DNA from: Amphiduros pacificus | Lineage: Eukaryota > Annelida > Polychaeta > Phyllodocida > Hesionidae | Direction: 5' to 3' | NCBI GenBank assembly: GCA_949316495.1 | Contig: OX439004.1 | Coordinates: 44,502,447 to 44,566,446, forward strand | DNA length: 64,000 bases | In this document: positions 36,623 to 48,749 of the stretch, piece after piece | How positions within the stretch are numbered: position 1 is the stretch's first letter | How the letters are laid out: every line of letters begins with the position of its first letter | Made by a program: the position numbers and the translations under genes | Notes under the pieces: generated by a model | What the model saw: the letters and a program-made list of their open reading frames with translations, nothing else | Databases searched by the model: none | What the model was told of the DNA's origin: nothing

Positions 36623-37965
36623 AGACATTTTGAAATGGGAGTTTGAATCACATAACATTTTAAAGGCTGGTACACTATTGGCTGTCCAAAATATATTATA
36701 GGCAAATCTAAAGATTTAAAATACAGAAACTTGAAAATATCTGCAATTAAACAGATATTGCATTTATTTCAAGATGGATACAAACATCATGAAGAATTTT
36801 TGCTTTATTTCAATCGATAATTATTCCTTTAAATAAAATAGATTTGGTGTATTGCGTATTATGGTTTCATAAATACCCCATTTTGACAAGTCACTGTACA
36901 CAAACAAAATTATGGAAAAGAGGAAAGCAAACTATCCTCCAAAACAAAGCTTCTCTCTCATATTAGACTCTGCTGTCAATGGTGCATTTAGGATTGATCA
37001 AAAGTTATGTCCATTCACAAAATTCAAGCTCTGCACTGCTTGGTGAAAGATTAAATGACTGTTCACACAGATTCTACTTTGTCCTGCTTGGTCTGCATTT
37101 CGGATAGGCAAATGATCACAAGTCATGTCTTGAGGTTATTTAATTCTGATTGGATGATATTTTGGTGAACATGACTAATATACATGACTGGATGTCGAAT
37201 TCCAAATTCCAAATGTTACAAATATTGGGCAACGATGGCAGAGGCAGTGAGAAGATTGAATGACTAGCATTACTCCCATCTTAATGCAGTGTAAAAGAAA
37301 GCTCCCTCGTCGAATAAAGGAAATTGTGAATAAAGACTACGAAATTGAAATACGAGATAAGCTGGCAGTGTTGTTCTGTGCTAAAATGATTCACTCTGTG
37401 GAGTTATTTGCAAAGAGGTAGCACATGACTTGCTATTTTCGTCATGGCTGACATAGTCATATGTGGATTTTTCTGCACACTAAATGCCAATCTGATAGGC
37501 TTTGTGATGTTTACTTTGTGAGGTAGGTATGTTTTAAAGTTTGATGAATTGTCATAACATTTGGATTTGTAGTGTTGAGTGGCCATCTAGGTGTGAGTTG
37601 AAGATAGATGGATGTAATCAAACCCATGAAACAAAACACTTTGAGATATTCGTATACATACATCAAATCAAATCATATCAAAGCCACCAAATATGGAATT
37701 AATTACATTTTAGCAATTACAAAATTCATAAATAGGCAAAGGGATTATAAGTTTTATGGTTTTCTATTTTGTTAACTCTTTTGTAAACCAGGACATTAAT
37801 ATCAGCCACTGATAATAACATGAGATTTGACATTATGAGATGTTTGATGCAGTGGCGAGAAAGGCAACTGGAACACTTCCTCAAGGAGTAAGATCGATTA
37901 AGTGACACACACAAATTTTGTAGCAATATCAACCCTAAAATTAACACAATATGAGGTTGGAGCAG
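36623..37965. other. 3' flank / 3' UTR of the complete SLC23 gene
   Basis: Matches 54217-55372 downstream of the second SLC23 copy, with small indels. Any SLC23 3' UTR would run through here on the minus strand. No other gene is seen. Confidence 0.65.
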
Positions 37966-40900
37966 TCATATTTCAGTGACTGGATCTGACTCTCTTACAT
38001 CAAAGTCTGATGCATCAATATTCCAGTCTTTACCGGTCGCGGTCCTTTCAAGAGTGGTAACTTTTGTATCCGAATTGTGAGTACTACATTTAAATGAACC
38101 CTTAAATGTTGGCAAAAAGGGAACATATTTTGTCCAGTTCCATTTCCTGAGTTGATGCATACCTAAGGGGAAGTCATAGCCAGACAACCTGCCACCACCA
38201 GATGGCATGTCGGTCTGTCCACCAGAGGTCTGCTTCCTCCACGCCGTTATCCCTCTCTCCTCCTCTGTCCCTGAAGAAATCATCAAAGACATACAAAAAG
38301 TCTGTTTTAATGTGTCATGACACAGCAATGGTACTCAGAAACTCGCATATAATTCCTGCAGAAATCTTTTTAAAACCTAACTTAATTGAAACAATAGACA
38401 CGTGGAGTAGAGTGTTCATACCAGGTATAGTATTATCCAGTATTAGTCCGAGAAATCCTCCCACAAACATGCTGGTGCCGAGCAGCACAGTGATTATCTG
38501 ATCTAATAAAATCACACCTGAAATGAATGTCACAAATGCTTCAGTAGCAAATAACCACAGCTCTACATGCTGGCCACTTGTTGCATTACATGTCGTCTGG
38601 TACCCTTAGTTATGGTAATAGAATATCATCTTATCACTATAAAATGCTGGTTAACATATATTTAACATTTTGGTTCGCTTGTATTTAGAAATATCTTATA
38701 TTGCATAAGAATAGTAAGTATTTTAAACATGCTGGGCAGATTGCATTTTGCTGTTATTTTATTACACTGGTGGATTATCTCATAGTGATATAGTCCTATT
38801 TTACCTGTACTGATAACCCCTGGGTTTTTATTGACTCAGTGAGGAAATGACAGCCCAAAAAATGTGGAGAAACCAAAGACAAAGAGATTCCTAGAAGAGT
38901 TGAGATCCACAAATTGCAAGTTGGATATTCCGACTGCACTGATCATGCCTAAAATAGGAAAGGCATGTCTTAGTTAGATGATGGTGGAGTCACATCATGC
39001 CTTAGTTACATCATGAAAGAGGTACATCATGAAGGAGTTACAACATGGAGTTACATCATGACATTGCATGACATTGCGCCATAACATTTACTTCATATTA
39101 TCACAAGGAGGTCAATGAAAACTATATTGAACTTGGAACTGTCTCATCATTTCCAAGAGCCACAAGAGAAGAACCCATATGCTCAAGGTCTGTACATTCT
39201 TAGCATATGTTCCCTGAAAGTTGTATTCTCATTACCTTACATATATTTGTACTTTTCATCATCTTTGATGCACCACTTACCAAACATAACCATAAAAATG
39301 CCACCGATAACAGGATCTGGTATGGTCACAAACAGGGCCCCAAATTTGCCCATCATTCCAAAGAACATCATGATACCCCCTCCAACCTGGATGACGCGCC
39401 GCGAAGCCACCTGGCGAAATATAAATACATCAGAATATTGATCTGTGATGTTTCAATGTTTTTTAAAGCAATCTTTGACATCAGATCATCATACTAAGTG
39501 ATTATGTGAACATTTCCAACAAATGACTAAAAATATATAATAATGAAACAAGATAATGATTCATGAATACTATGGAATATAAAATTATTACCTTTGTGAT
39601 ACCTATAGCACCAATATTTTCACTATAGGATGTGGTACCACTGCCTGTACCCCATAAGCCGGCAAGTACACAGCCAAGCCCTTCAAACAGTATGCCTGCA
39701 ATTATATATTTTTTATATTTAATATTTCTTGCAACACGGATGGTTCCTTTTTAATATATCAAAAAGGGAATATCTGTGTTATCCTGTGATCGGTACAATT
39801 ATGGGGAATGTGTATTGATTTTCTGTGGTCATTATGGTAAAAACAACTGATGCCACTGTGGAGTGTTTGTCAGTGTGCATGTAACAGATTCTAATTTGAG
39901 CATGGGCATGGGCATGAATACATTCCTCTAAATCATTACAAAATGTATGGAAATTTGAGACTAATGGAAAATAGATAAAATTGGTCCCTTGGAAATGCAT
40001 CTTTCCTACCAATTGCTGAGAACTCTGACCAGGAGTTTCAGAGAAAATCAAAGTTGACGGACCAAAAAAAGGTTCCCCCATCACTGCAGAAGCTATGCTG
40101 ACATAGTCAGAATAGGTAAAAATCACAATTTAAATGACATGAAAAACACCTCTGTTGATGGCATGTGTTGGGGGAGGTGGAGCGCCTGCCAGTCGTGCGC
40201 ATGCGTAGTAGTCACCCACAGACTCCAACATCCCGGCCAGGACACCAGCTAACATTCCAAACACACCTGCCACGCTAATCGTGGGGGCTCCCCATTGACC
40301 TGCAATGTGAATATATTTATTCTCCAAAGTATAAAGGAGGATATTAAATTTGGATTTTTATTTAAATGAAGGCAACACCACTTTTGTCTCATGAGTACTC
40401 ATGGCCTGTGAATTGTGGCCGGAATTATGAGCTAATTATCTATTCAATCATTGTTTAACTTGTATATCAGGGTTATCAAAATGTAATGGTGTCATTGGTG
40501 ACAAGAATATATACAGAGTCAGTATTTGACATAAGAATTTAACTGTATACCTGGGTATGGGAAGCGGAACCACTTGGCTTCGCTGAGCACCCCAATCTTG
40601 GTGTCTGTTCTCCCTCCATATCCTGCCGCAGAAGGATCAGAAGGAAAGGCCCCAGCAGATGTCAGTATGATACAAAACAACCATGACACACATATGCCAA
40701 GAATCACCTAAAATATGTCACAACTTGAAGATGATGATAAAGATTAAGCAATACTTGCTGCGCAGTGAATATCTTGATCACATGCAAATAATCTTTCATT
40801 TCTGGTTCACATAGAATTTTCGGCAATCTCAATAATCTCTGTTTGAGTCATATATATATATATTTATATAAAATACTATACACTTATACATGAGATGAGT

Positions 40901-43900
40901 GGATTTAGTAATCAACAACAATTAGTCAGAAAGCACATGTCAAGTGCATAAAAATGTCATAAAAATGTCCCAAGGATCTTTAAGATACATTTAATTTACC
41001 CAAAGAAGGCAAAGGGACTTTCAATTCTGTGAACAAAAGCACACACCAGAGGTAAATAGCTTGAAATCACTCGGCATTAAAGCTCTTGGTGGTTGGAACA
41101 CTTATTCCTTTCATTTAGTATTCATAATTTGGAGTTTTTCAGACATTTTGACTTATAAAAAAGAATGATCTTCGAAATTTAAAAATTGAATTTACCGGAA
41201 ATAGTTTGAATACAGGGTATCCACTTCTCTTGCATTTCTTATCCTTTGATAAAGAAAATATTGGGACTTCCACATTTCTGAGATACTGAGAGAACAATGT
41301 GATGAGTGCTATTGTCCTGAAATAGAAATACATGATACATCCATATCATCAACATTCATGAATATAACATACTCTTTATGCTCTTCACAATCCTACCCAT
41401 CACGAGTGAGTTGTAACGATGAAATATCTATAGATTTGCAGTAAAATAGGTCAATTTGTGAGCTAACAACGTATAATATTGATGTTATAGTTATGTTGAT
41501 GTAAGCTTAGAAATACTAATCAATTATATATTTCTCGATCAAATGAGACAAAATTGTCAGGCATCCCAAATTTAAGTTCGCCACTGTTACATGTCGAAAT
41601 AATATTTTATATACCTAACTAAAAATAACATCCACACAATACAAATATAAATCTTTTCAGCCTTTGATATCAGATGAGAGGACATATACTCACAGGATAG
41701 CAATGGCCCAATTCTTCTCACAGAAAGTTGTAGCAGCTTCAAACAGGGAGAGTCCAATGAGGCAAAGAGTGGGGGCAATAGCTAAGGGACCGATGAACCT
41801 CAGCAGGAGCCCAACCAGTCCACTCATGCCTATCACAATTTGGAACAGAGAGGCCATAATGATGGCGCCCTGAATCTGGAAACAAAATGCAAGTAGGGAA
41901 GTAACTGATTAGACCAAATATTAGTTTGAGGACATCTTGAGATAAATGATCCTGAGAACATCCCATGCATTACCCTCCATTGCAGGAATGCTCGCTCATA
42001 TCAATCTCTGATTTGTTTGGTATTGATAGTTGTAATTATTTTTCAGCGTCTCGATCAGACATCTGATCACAGACCATGATCTAATGTTGGTCAATTCTGA
42101 TTGGATGATTTGTTAAATGGTCAAGATGATTATGACTCAGGGAATTCTTAATTTTGATTGATGTCAAATACAGGATGATGGCGGAAGAGGTAGTGAGATT
42201 TGTTTGGGGTTTTACACCACTTTCAACATAATTTCAGTCATTTCATGATGAGACCTACTTGTAGCAGATATAGTGCTGCCTCACTGGATTGTCATGTCGC
42301 ATGTCCTTGACATGACAACCCTGCCTGTCACAGATTTACAAGAACAACAGGTTAACCCTTTAGGCACAGGCCTCAGCTCATGTGTGAAATTGTGTCAGGA
42401 ATTCAATCTTGGCACGGCCGGGGATCGAACCCACAACCTTTGGATCACTACAAAGGAACTGGTGGTAATAAGCTGACGCTCTTAACATATTTAATGAAGA
42501 TGAAATCTATGTCACGAGAAATGAGCTATCATCTATGATTCACCCTCTACTTTATTACCATGGTGAACCTCGCAGCATGTACCAAGTTGACATGGTGAGC
42601 CATGCAGCATGTACCAAGCTGACATGGTGAGCCATGCAGCAGCTTGTACCAAGTTGACATGGTGAGCCATGCAGCATGTACCAAGTTGACATGGTGAGCC
42701 ATGCAGCATGTACCAAGCTGACATGGTGAGCCATGCAGCAAGTACCTAGTTGACATGGTGAGCCATGCAGCATGTACCAAGTTGACATGGTGAGCCATGC
42801 AGCTTGTACCAAGTTGACATGGTGAGCCATGCAGCTTGTACCAAGTTGACATGGTGAGGTATGCAGCTTGTACCAAGTTGACATGGTGAGCCATGCAGCA
42901 TGTACCAAGCTGACATGGTGAGCCATGCAGCAAGTACCTAGTTGACATGGTGAGCCATGCAGCTTGTACCAAGTTGACATGGTGAGCCATGCAGCAGCTT
43001 GTACCAAGTTGACATGGTGAGTTATGCAGCTTGTACCAAGTTGACATGGTGAGCCATGTAGCTTGCATATAGTTGACATGGTGAGCCATGCAGCATGTAC
43101 CAAGTTGACATGGTGAGCCATGTAGCTTGCATATAGTTGACATGGTGAGCCATGCAGCTTGTACCAAGTTGACATGGTGAGCCATGCAGCTTGTACCAAG
43201 TTGACATGGTGAGCCATGCAGCTTGTACCAAGTTGACATGGTGAGCCATGTAGCTTGCATATAGTTGACATGGTGAGCCATGCAGCTTGCATATAGTTGA
43301 CATGGTGAGCCTTGCAGCTTGTACCATGTTGACATGGTGAGTTTGTTTGAGGTTTTACATCACTTGGGGTTTTACATCAACATTATTTCAATCATTTCGT
43401 GATGAGACTTACTTGTAGCAGATATAGTGCTGCCTCACTGAATTATCATGTCGCAGGTCCTTGACATGACAACCCACCTGGTCACAGATTTACAAGGACA
43501 ACGGGTTAACCCTTTAGGCACGGGCCTCAGCTCATATGGGAAATCGTATCATCAATCTTGGCACGGCTGGGTTTCGAACCCACGACCTTTGGATCACCAT
43601 AGAGGAAGTGGAGCTAATAAGCTGGCGCTTTAACCGACTGTGCCTCAGCCCGTGGCCTGACATGGTGAGCCATGCAGCTTGTACCTAGTTGACATGGTGA
43701 CCCATGCAGCTTGTACCTAGTTGAAATGGTGAGCCATGCAGCAGCTTGTACCTAGTTGACATGGTGACCCATGCAGCTTGTACTTACCTCACACATTCTG
43801 CTCTTCCACGCAAGTCTACTGTCTCCACTCACTCCACTCTCTGTGCTTGTCAAATTATAAGCTATTGTTGTCACTGTCGATACGTTGTGTGATTCTACTG

Positions 43901-46592
43901 CCTCTGTAGAAAAGATCAAAAGAAATATGATATTACAAAATTCAATTGAACCTTTCAAATTGCCTAGACCAGATAATGACTTCTTTAGGTTGTTGGGTTT
44001 GAAATTGTTATATGAAAGTAAATTGAAATGGTATTTCGTTTAGAAATGGAATAATGATTTTCCCTTTATAAACATCATTCAAAGAATATCTTTTAAATAT
44101 TACTGGCCAATTTCCCCCAAATGACGTCACATACCACCAGGGGTCCCCCAGGGGCATATATAAACGGTGGCACGGGATTGGCGCCCTATTCTACCCTTAA
44201 CGCCGTGCAGGGATAAATTTTGTAAATTCAGTATAAGGGTGAAATAAGGCGAGAACATAATATATATTCCAGCTCAAGTGTTGACATTTAAACAAAGAAA
44301 AAAACTCTTGTTGAAGCAAAATCTATAATATTGGAGTAATAATTTTTTTATGAAATTTTATGCACATAAAACTGCACATCATTGGGGGCAACCTTTACAA
44401 CAGATATGATTTCTTGACAAAACGATGGCAAATATAATTTCAACTAACCACTATCTATGCTACTGTTTTATGCTTATGTTGTTATGTTACTTCTCTATTT
44501 TCCGGTTCTATGTCACTGTTTTATGTTACTGTTCAAATTAGATTCGAATCCAATCCATATATCAGTTTAATTAATACACAGGAGCGATTTCTTCAAATGA
44601 AATCAGCCACATTTTCAACCGCTACCCTTCCATTTAAGTACAGTGACACCATGAGGAAATACTTGAAAACGATAATCCCCCCAAGTGAATTAAACGAAGC
44701 TCTGAGTAGGGTTGTTTGTCATCTGTAAAAGCATAATCCAATGTTGATCATTGCTTGTTTGTAATGTTTGTGAATATTTTCTGGAAAATGCTTCACAAAT
44801 GATCATTGAAATCCTGTCTCAGAACAGACTTGAGAGGACGATAATTCTGCAAATCAGATTGCATGCTACGTATTGAATTTGGCCCAAACTTGTTATCTCG
44901 TCTCTCATTGGCTAATATTTGTAATATTTATAAATGGCAGCCTCCTTGACAACATGGGAATAGTTATTGGATCTTTGAAAAAATCATAACAAAGTGGAAA
45001 AGATTCGGAGCCGAATGGAAAATAGATAGAATTCCTCTCCCGGAAATACATCTTCCCTGTTTGAAGCTAACAACTCTGACGAGTAGTTTCAGAGAAGGTC
45101 AAAGTTGATGGACAGAATAACGTGATGTTGAGTGTGCATGTTTATATTTAGGTTTTTTACGGTAACGTGAGCAAAGCTCATCTTACCTGGACATTTCCAC
45201 TCCGGTAAAGACATGATGGCAAAAATAGGGCTGATAAACGAAAAGGTTCCGCCTTGCACAATGGGCAGTCTGGAACAAACAAACAACTGACTGTAGCTCA
45301 TATCCCTTCCCACATTAAATATAGTTTGATAAATCTTATCATCTCTCAAAGTGAATAAACAATAACATGTGCAGCTAGTAAAACAACTTCAATACATATA
45401 TGATATTAGTTCTATTTTAAAAATATAATGGAAATTCGTGTTGCCTGAAACAAAGACATTTTCATAAATCATTTTTAAACAATGCAAATTTTAATCTAAT
45501 TGTCTCATGTCGTCCATTCCCTTCGCTTCACATTGAACACATTTAGGAATTCTTTTCTATTGTTTTATTGATATTACTTTGTTTCATTACTTCACGTCAC
45601 TTCACCCTTATGAGTGGGCCCTGATGCATAAAAAGGTTCATAAAGGATTGAATCAGTCAAATAGTTTACCAAGTTAAAAAAACACTGTATTAATTACCGT
45701 ATACCGAATGTGGCTTGGAGAATGGTGACCATTCCAGAAACAAAGAAGATAGTTCCAATTATCTCACTTTTGCTGACATCATCATCACCGATGCACATTG
45801 CAGGAGTTATGATAAGTGGAATGGCAACAGTTGACCCAAACATGGTCAAATAATGCTGAATAAATACAATGATGTTTATTATGATTTAAAATGATGAAAC
45901 ATTGCATTCTGCAAACATAAATAAAAAATAAAAATGTGTTATACAAACATCTAAGATCATTGTAAGTTGAAACGAATTCAAAATATCATCATCCAACTCA
46001 CCTGCCATCCCAAAATTATACACAGGTACCATGGGGGGTTATCATCTATCCCATATTGCACCTCAACCTTTCTCTGTCCTATTTCCGGTCTTGGTTCCAA
46101 AAGATCACCCTATTTATAAACATCATTTAGGCAATAATTAACTTTTTTGTTGATAATCAACGGACCAATATGCACATGAACTACATGGTAATAAATAGTA
46201 TACATGAATGTATTAGTGACAAAAAAGATGAGAATAGGGAAACACATTGCCATAGCGCTACATCAAAACATTTAAAATCAATAATTAAATGACATAAATG
46301 ACAGTTATACATGCTCATAATAGAGGATATCAGAGTAAATCTGGTAATTAGTCCTGACCGACAACACACACAGTTATATATGTCAAGGGAGAAACAAGTG
46401 CAGTCTCTCTAAATATATAGATAATCATATAAATTATTGTTATTAAAAGTTCACGATGCCAGTAATCTGTCTGTATGCCTATGTAAAATGTTTGATATTA
46501 TAAATTATGTAGATGACTATTATTATCTGAGACTAAGTGATACCAGGAACCTGTGGCGTGGACTGCTCATCATTGTCCTCAGCATTTATCAT
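37966..46592 (-). CDS. SLC23A: SLC23-family nucleobase/ascorbate transporter, complete
   Basis: Fourteen coding exons on the minus strand: 46592-46551, 46109-46002, 45855-45698, 45269-45187, 43903-43788, 41875-41694, 41316-41196, 40707-40551, 40299-40150, 39695-39592, 39410-39281, 38948-38805, 38517-38422, 38270-37966. All junctions are GT/AG with matching phase, giving 1896 nt or about 631 residues, between human SVCT1 (598) and SVCT2 (650). Conserved segments include [34 protein letters not shown], and the NAT signature [10 protein letters not shown]. Two N-glycosylation sites (NVS, NLT) lie in the first large outer loop. Family members are multi-pass plasma-membrane carriers that import ascorbate (animals) or nucleobases with sodium; which substrate applies here is not decided by the sequence. 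The first exon ([14 protein letters not shown], donor CAG/GTTCCT) is the least certain: its frame is open further upstream. Confidence 0.93.
38985..39065. repeat. Short degenerate tandem repeat, AGTTACATCATG-like
   Basis: Several imperfect copies of GTTACATCATG with AAAG/GGAG spacers. The matching stretch in duplicate B is 56460-56525, with a different copy number. Confidence 0.6.
39958..40070. repeat. Intronic dispersed repeat, copy 1
   Basis: About 110 bp (AATGGAAAATAGATA, then GAGTTTCAGAGAAAATCAAA) matching 45005-45118 in another intron of the same gene, same orientation, roughly 80 percent by eye. Family unknown. Confidence 0.6.
42199..42486 (-). mobile_element. SINE family 1 copy, head truncated
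   Basis: The tail (TTTGTTTGGGGTTTTACA on plus) and body are present, but about 30 bp of the tRNA head at the right end are missing. It lies in an SLC23 intron just below the 32-bp minisatellite. Confidence 0.88.
42560..43341 (-). repeat. 32-bp minisatellite in an SLC23 intron, main block
   Basis: The unit on the minus strand is about 32 bp: GGTACAAGCTGCATGGCTCA followed by CCATGTCAACTT. About 24 units; some have a GCT/CAG triplet added, others a variant TATGCAAGCTAC. All three minus-strand frames are open because of the unit composition; the resulting repetitive peptides are not genes. Confidence 0.95.
43342..43657 (-). mobile_element. SINE family 1 copy inside the minisatellite
   Basis: 316 bp flanked by TGACATGGTGAG (43330-43341, 43658-43669), 12 bp of the repeat unit itself. 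It splits the array into a long and a short block. Confidence 0.93.
43658..43787 (-). repeat. 32-bp minisatellite, block next to the 5' splice site
   Basis: Four units. The last one on the plus strand ends in CTTAC, so that on the minus strand the intron starts GTAAGTACAAGCTGCATGG: the 5' splice site of exon 43903-43788 forms the edge of the first unit. Confidence 0.9.
44122..44164 (+). promoter_or_regulatory. Promoter-like CRE plus TATA cassette inside an SLC23 intron
   Basis: A perfect CRE palindrome TGACGTCA (44122-44129) lies 27 bp upstream of TATATAAA (44157-44164), in a GC-rich island within AT-rich intron. The orientation is opposite to SLC23. A 72-codon open frame starts at 44510 but has no recognisable domain. 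Chance or a repeat fragment remains possible. Confidence 0.3.
45005..45118. repeat. Intronic dispersed repeat, copy 2
   Basis: Partner of 39958-40070 (shared AATGGAAAATAGATA and AGTTTCAGAGAA). Confidence 0.6.
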
Positions 46593-47446
46593 CTTGGATA
46601 TGTCACGTGACTGTTTCAAGTAGAAATCAAATCTCCTGGTATCGATTTCCTGAGCACTTCCTGAATAACTACTAGGCTTGAATTACACATGTGCCAAACA
46701 ATGTCGTGAAGTTCGCTGGAATTGGCAATGACCTATGACATTAAACGAACTTTGTCCTGATAAAAACACGGAACTTATATAAGGCTCAACTAACCATCTA
46801 GTTAATGATGTTTAACTTTATTTTCCAGAGAAAAAATATCATTTAAACTATCGCTTGTTTATCATAATGATTTTAGTTTAGTAGCAGCGTGATAGAATCT
46901 AAAATTATGTACATTAAGTAGAATATGGAATTATATACATTATAGATATATTATTAGATATATCTTATGTAGGCTGGTATCAATCTTTTATCTTATCTGC
47001 ACTGCTTGATGTTTGTTTATTATTGTGGTAACGTGCCATATAATGTGTAATCTTTGTCTATATTTAGGTCATTATTGCGGTCACGTGGGATTAGGTGGCT
47101 CTATTTGTCTGCCACACATCGCCATGTTTAACACATGCGTACTGAGAAGGTCAAGCAAGAATGGGTCCAGATACATCGACTAATTCAATTTTGTGAGCTG
47201 TTCTTAATGATAATAACATCATATTGTCTTATCTAAAATTTAAATTAATAAATGTGTGGGGTGATTACATTTTAGACTTTAATTTTTAGGTATATAGTTT
47301 GTGTATGTATACATATGTATATATATATATGTGTGTGTGTGTGCGCATGTGTGTGTGTGTGTGTGTAACTAGGAAAGTAGGCTTCTACCCTGAGGCTAAG
47401 TACCTAGTTGTCTTGCTGTAATAATGATGATAATAATAATGATTAT
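46593..47446. other. 5' flank of the complete SLC23 gene
   Basis: Non-coding and AT-rich. A CACGTG-containing palindrome (GTCACGTGAC) lies near 46602-46611, just upstream of the start codon on the minus strand, and a (TG)n run at about 47330-47367. I cannot pick a transcription start. Confidence 0.55.
47330..47367. repeat. (TG)n microsatellite
   Basis: TG repeat interrupted once by GCGCA. Confidence 0.9.
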
Positions 47447-47621
47447 TATTTCACTTTCAACATTATAAGTCATTTCATGATGAGAAGACCTACTTGTAGC
47501 AGATATAGTGCTGCCTCACTGAATTGTCATGTCGTAGGTCATTGACATGACAACCCACCCAGTCACAGATTTACAAGGACAATGGGTTAACCCTTTAGGC
47601 ACGGGCCTCAGTTCATGTGTG
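47447..47621 (-). mobile_element. SINE family 1 fragment at the duplication edge
   Basis: Tail-side and body sequence only; the homology stops in mid-body (near CTCAGTTCATGTG), where similarity to 28895 onward begins. The SINE edge therefore coincides with the left breakpoint of duplicate B. Confidence 0.8.
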
Positions 47622-48365
47622 TCTGTGAGTTGGATGCAGCTGAAAATACTGATAAAAAGGAAAGAACCAATATCTCTGCCAGAGGGCACTCTCTCTCTCT
47701 CTCTCTGCTGCATACAAACCATAAATGTGCACATCTATTTGTATTCTTAGACTTATCTTTTCTCAAATGCACCAGCTTTGTCACAAGAATTGCTTTATGA
47801 TGCTGAAACAATCTTACTTATTTTAATGATAACATGCTCCGGGCTAGCTCGTCTGTATCCCTTCAGATCACCACTCAAAAGTGGCGTATGCGTCTGAAGG
47901 GTTCACATGAGAATAGATCCCAGCAAGGTAATAGTAAAGAACCCATCCCATGAAACGTCCCTTTTCACTAGGAAGGAACAGTTGAATTAACAATTGCATG
48001 CATTATTTTACATTTATGCAGAAATAGGCAATTTTAGAATGCATTTTGAAAAAATGAAGATAAATTCAATGACAAATATATATGGCTATAAATTTTGTTA
48101 TGAATAAAAAATAGACACTCGAAATGTATTGTATGCAACTATAGACGATGACAAACAAAAGAACTCAACACCTCCAAAGTCCTCAGAAATTAAACCCAGG
48201 AAATCATATAACATGAAACTTAATATAGAATAGTTTTGCAATGGAATAAATAGATTGGAATGAATGAATGAATGAATGAATGAATGGTTTCTTTACGGCA
48301 CATCGACACAATGAGGTCATTCAGTGCCAAAATAGTAAAAACAAAAACGTTATATTGACAAGAAA

Positions 48366-48557
48366 AAAAATTGTGAAATGGTGTTTTAACGACCCTTTCA
48401 GCAACTATGGCCATATCAGGTCGACTTTCAAGACTTTTAACCAGTGTGAAAGTTACACTGCCGGCAGTGGGAATCGAACCCACCACCTCCCGCCCTCCAC
48501 TTATATAACCATTATAGGCACAGATCCTACACTCTACCAACTGTGCTAGTGGGGCCG
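48366..48557 (-). mobile_element. tRNA-derived SINE (family 2) in LINE copy 2 3' UTR
   Basis: 192 bp with a 17-bp target duplication GTTATATTGACAAGAAA (48349-48365, 48558-48574). The minus strand shows A box TAGCACAGTTGGTAGAG and B box GGTTCGATTCCC. Its body differs from family 1, and the tail ends in a T/A run near 48366. Confidence 0.93.
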
Positions 48558-48749
48558 GTTATATTGACAAGAAACAAAATGTAAATATTAATACAATATG
48601 TAGATAACACAAGAATTTAACAACAGCATTTATATAACATCAATCAAATATAATAAATATGTATAATTTGTTTAAAAGACTTTAACAGTATGATGTTTTG
48701 CAGTTCTTGATAAATAAGTCAATGACATAAATAAACAAAAGCTCTGCCC

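Noticed and set aside
42547-43335. Minus-strand frames of 101-262 codons with [14 protein letters not shown]-like repeats
   Set aside because: They come from the 32-bp intronic minisatellite; the adjacent real exon ends at a good splice donor before it.
44510-44728. A 72-codon plus-strand frame downstream of the CRE/TATA cassette
   Set aside because: No domain, low complexity and no splice or conservation evidence; kept only as context for the promoter-like signal.
47516-47811. Short frames with RERERE/SLSLSL runs, also at 28822-29022
   Set aside because: Both lie over a CT-rich microsatellite within the duplicated SLC23 flank; similarity between the two reflects the duplication, not coding.
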